A DNA stretch of 64,000 bases. Origin: Bacteroidota bacterium. GTDB lineage: Bacteria > Bacteroidota > Bacteroidia > NS11-12g > UBA9320. Under the pieces are notes generated by a model, which saw only the letters and a program-made list of their open reading frames with translations, was not told the origin of the DNA and did not search any database. Both the position numbers and the translations under genes were made by a program. Location: assembly GCA_002746305.1 (NCBI GenBank), contig NVWV01000009.1:1-64000 (forward strand), in the 5' to 3' direction. Positions 63,427 to 64,000 of the stretch are shown piece by piece; position 1 is the stretch's first letter; each line of letters opens with the position of its first letter.

Positions 63427-63804
63427 GTGAAGCAATTTTTTGCATACATAACAGTTTTAATGTTCCTACTTCCAACAGTAGGTGTTCACATTGATTTGTC
63501 ATACTGCTGTGAAACACAGACGGAACAAGCCAACCATGTAATTGCCTTAGACGTTAGCCACTGTTGCATGCCTACACAGCATAACAATTGTTTAAGCAAT
63601 GATGAGATTTGTATTGCTCCAACAGAACAAACGTTTACGTCTCAATCCGAATTTTCTATTACACCTGTAGCTATAATCACGCTTCCATACATTCAAGAAT
63701 GTGAATGTGATTATCATTTGTTGGCGTGTAGCTCTGAAATAGATAAAGGATTCCCTTTGTTAAAAGAAACTTCTCCAAGTTTTCTTCAAGTGTTTTTGTG
63801 TTAG
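63427..63804 (+). CDS. Small cysteine-rich exported protein
   Basis: A 125-residue protein with a signal or anchor helix (FFAYITVLMFLLPTVGVHI). Many cysteines follow: SYCCETQ, SHCCMP, NNCLSN, EICIAP, QECECDYH and LACSS. The Cys pairs resemble the upstream HYC_CC_PP-like protein, but the proline run is missing. It probably binds a soft metal at the envelope and is paired with the receptor that follows. The start is GTG 63427. No function is established. Confidence 0.72.
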   Translation: MKQFFAYITVLMFLLPTVGVHIDLSYCCETQTEQANHVIALDVSHCCMPTQHNNCLSNDEICIAPTEQTFTSQSEFSITPVAIITLPYIQECECDYHLLACSSEIDKGFPLLKETSPSFLQVFLC

Positions 63805-63807
63805 ACT

Positions 63808-63844
63808 AAGATTTTTAAGCCTTGAAGGCCGAAAAAATCTTTTT
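63808..63844 (+). terminator. Possible terminator or attenuator before the TonB receptor
   Basis: AAGATTTTT (63808-63816) pairs with AAAAATCTT (63833-63841), with an inner GCCT/AGGC stem, followed by TTT. The U-run is short, so read-through is likely. Confidence 0.5.
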
Positions 63845-63873
63845 ACATAACAATATAAAAACACAAATTAACA

Positions 63874-64000
63874 ATGAAAAATACACTATGGATAGTATTC
63901 GTGCTGATAAGTAATTTAGTTATTGCACAGCATGAACACCATGAGATAAAAGGGAAAGTCACCACCCTAAACGGAGACAATTTAGAGCCAATCGCCGGTG
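63874..64000 (+). CDS. Probable TonB-dependent receptor, N-terminal part (runs off the window)
   Basis: Only 42 codons are visible. The product starts MKNTLWIVFVLISNLVIAQ, a signal peptide. HEHHE follows, then IKGKVTTLNGDNLEPIAG, the start of the carboxypeptidase-like (CarboxypepD_reg) domain that heads most Bacteroidota TonB receptors. The His-rich first residues of the mature protein may bind a metal. Its place after the MbnP/di-heme cluster suggests import of copper or a copper complex, which is inference. Confidence 0.7.
   Translation, partial: MKNTLWIVFVLISNLVIAQHEHHEIKGKVTTLNGDNLEPIAG

Overview
The window looks like a chromosomal segment from a free-living member of the Bacteroidota. 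The DNA is clearly A+T-rich, start codons lack Shine-Dalgarno sequences, and promoters carry the Bacteroidota -7 box TAnnTTTG. Several proteins end in type IX secretion (T9SS) sorting domains of type A or type B (CHU_C). Many small beta-barrel and lipoprotein genes are present. I cannot fix the order or family. I see no rRNA, tRNA, insertion sequence, prophage or CRISPR array.

Layout. 1-700: the start of an NHL-repeat gene, then a 103-bp-period repeat cluster. 695-12449: uvrC and a pabB-like gene, a large TPR hybrid histidine kinase, a 2OG-Fe(II) oxygenase, a sirtuin, a MATE pump with a coupled barrel protein, and a PKD/CHU_C surface protein. 12500-12700: a candidate structured small RNA with its own promoter box and terminator. 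12700-16012: a minus-strand cluster of lemA, two TPM-domain genes, a PolB-like exonuclease and an RlmI-like methyltransferase. 16116-24926: a membrane protein, a lamin-tail protein, murQ, a [2Fe-2S] ferredoxin, an acetyltransferase, then the housekeeping block rplM-rpsI-rpsB-tsf-pyrH. 24963-43945: dcd, a WD40 protein, a phosphopantetheinyl transferase, an SDR, an M48 protease with a barrel protein, a VOC protein, a T9SS sortilin-like protein, a PlsC acyltransferase with dnaG, an M20 hydrolase, yraN, an AraC regulator with an SRPBCC protein, a secreted endonuclease-type enzyme and a low-molecular-weight phosphatase. 44158-58310: DUF456 proteins, lhgO, WYL and GyrI-like proteins, a second sortilin-like protein, the N-terminal half of MetH, sucD, PadR/PspC, an iodotyrosine-deiodinase-like flavoprotein, a biotin carrier protein and a DUF3078 barrel.

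58453-64000 holds the most coherent accessory system. On one strand lie a propeller lipoprotein with a His/Asp-rich loop, a Cys-containing HYC_CC_PP-like protein, a tiny heavy-metal-binding lipoprotein, an MbnP-like protein with a T9SS tail, two di-heme peroxidase (MbnH/CcpA-like) lipoproteins, a Cys-rich small protein and the start of a probable TonB-dependent receptor. I read this as a cell-surface copper (or other metal) binding and uptake system. In it an MbnH-like di-heme enzyme may modify a tryptophan of an MbnP-like carrier, as known for MbnP/MbnH, but with the carrier exported through T9SS.

A recurring feature is that exact TAnnTTTG boxes lie only 4-10 nt before the best start codon of at least twelve genes. 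This predicts very short or absent 5' leaders, and I used it to choose several start codons.
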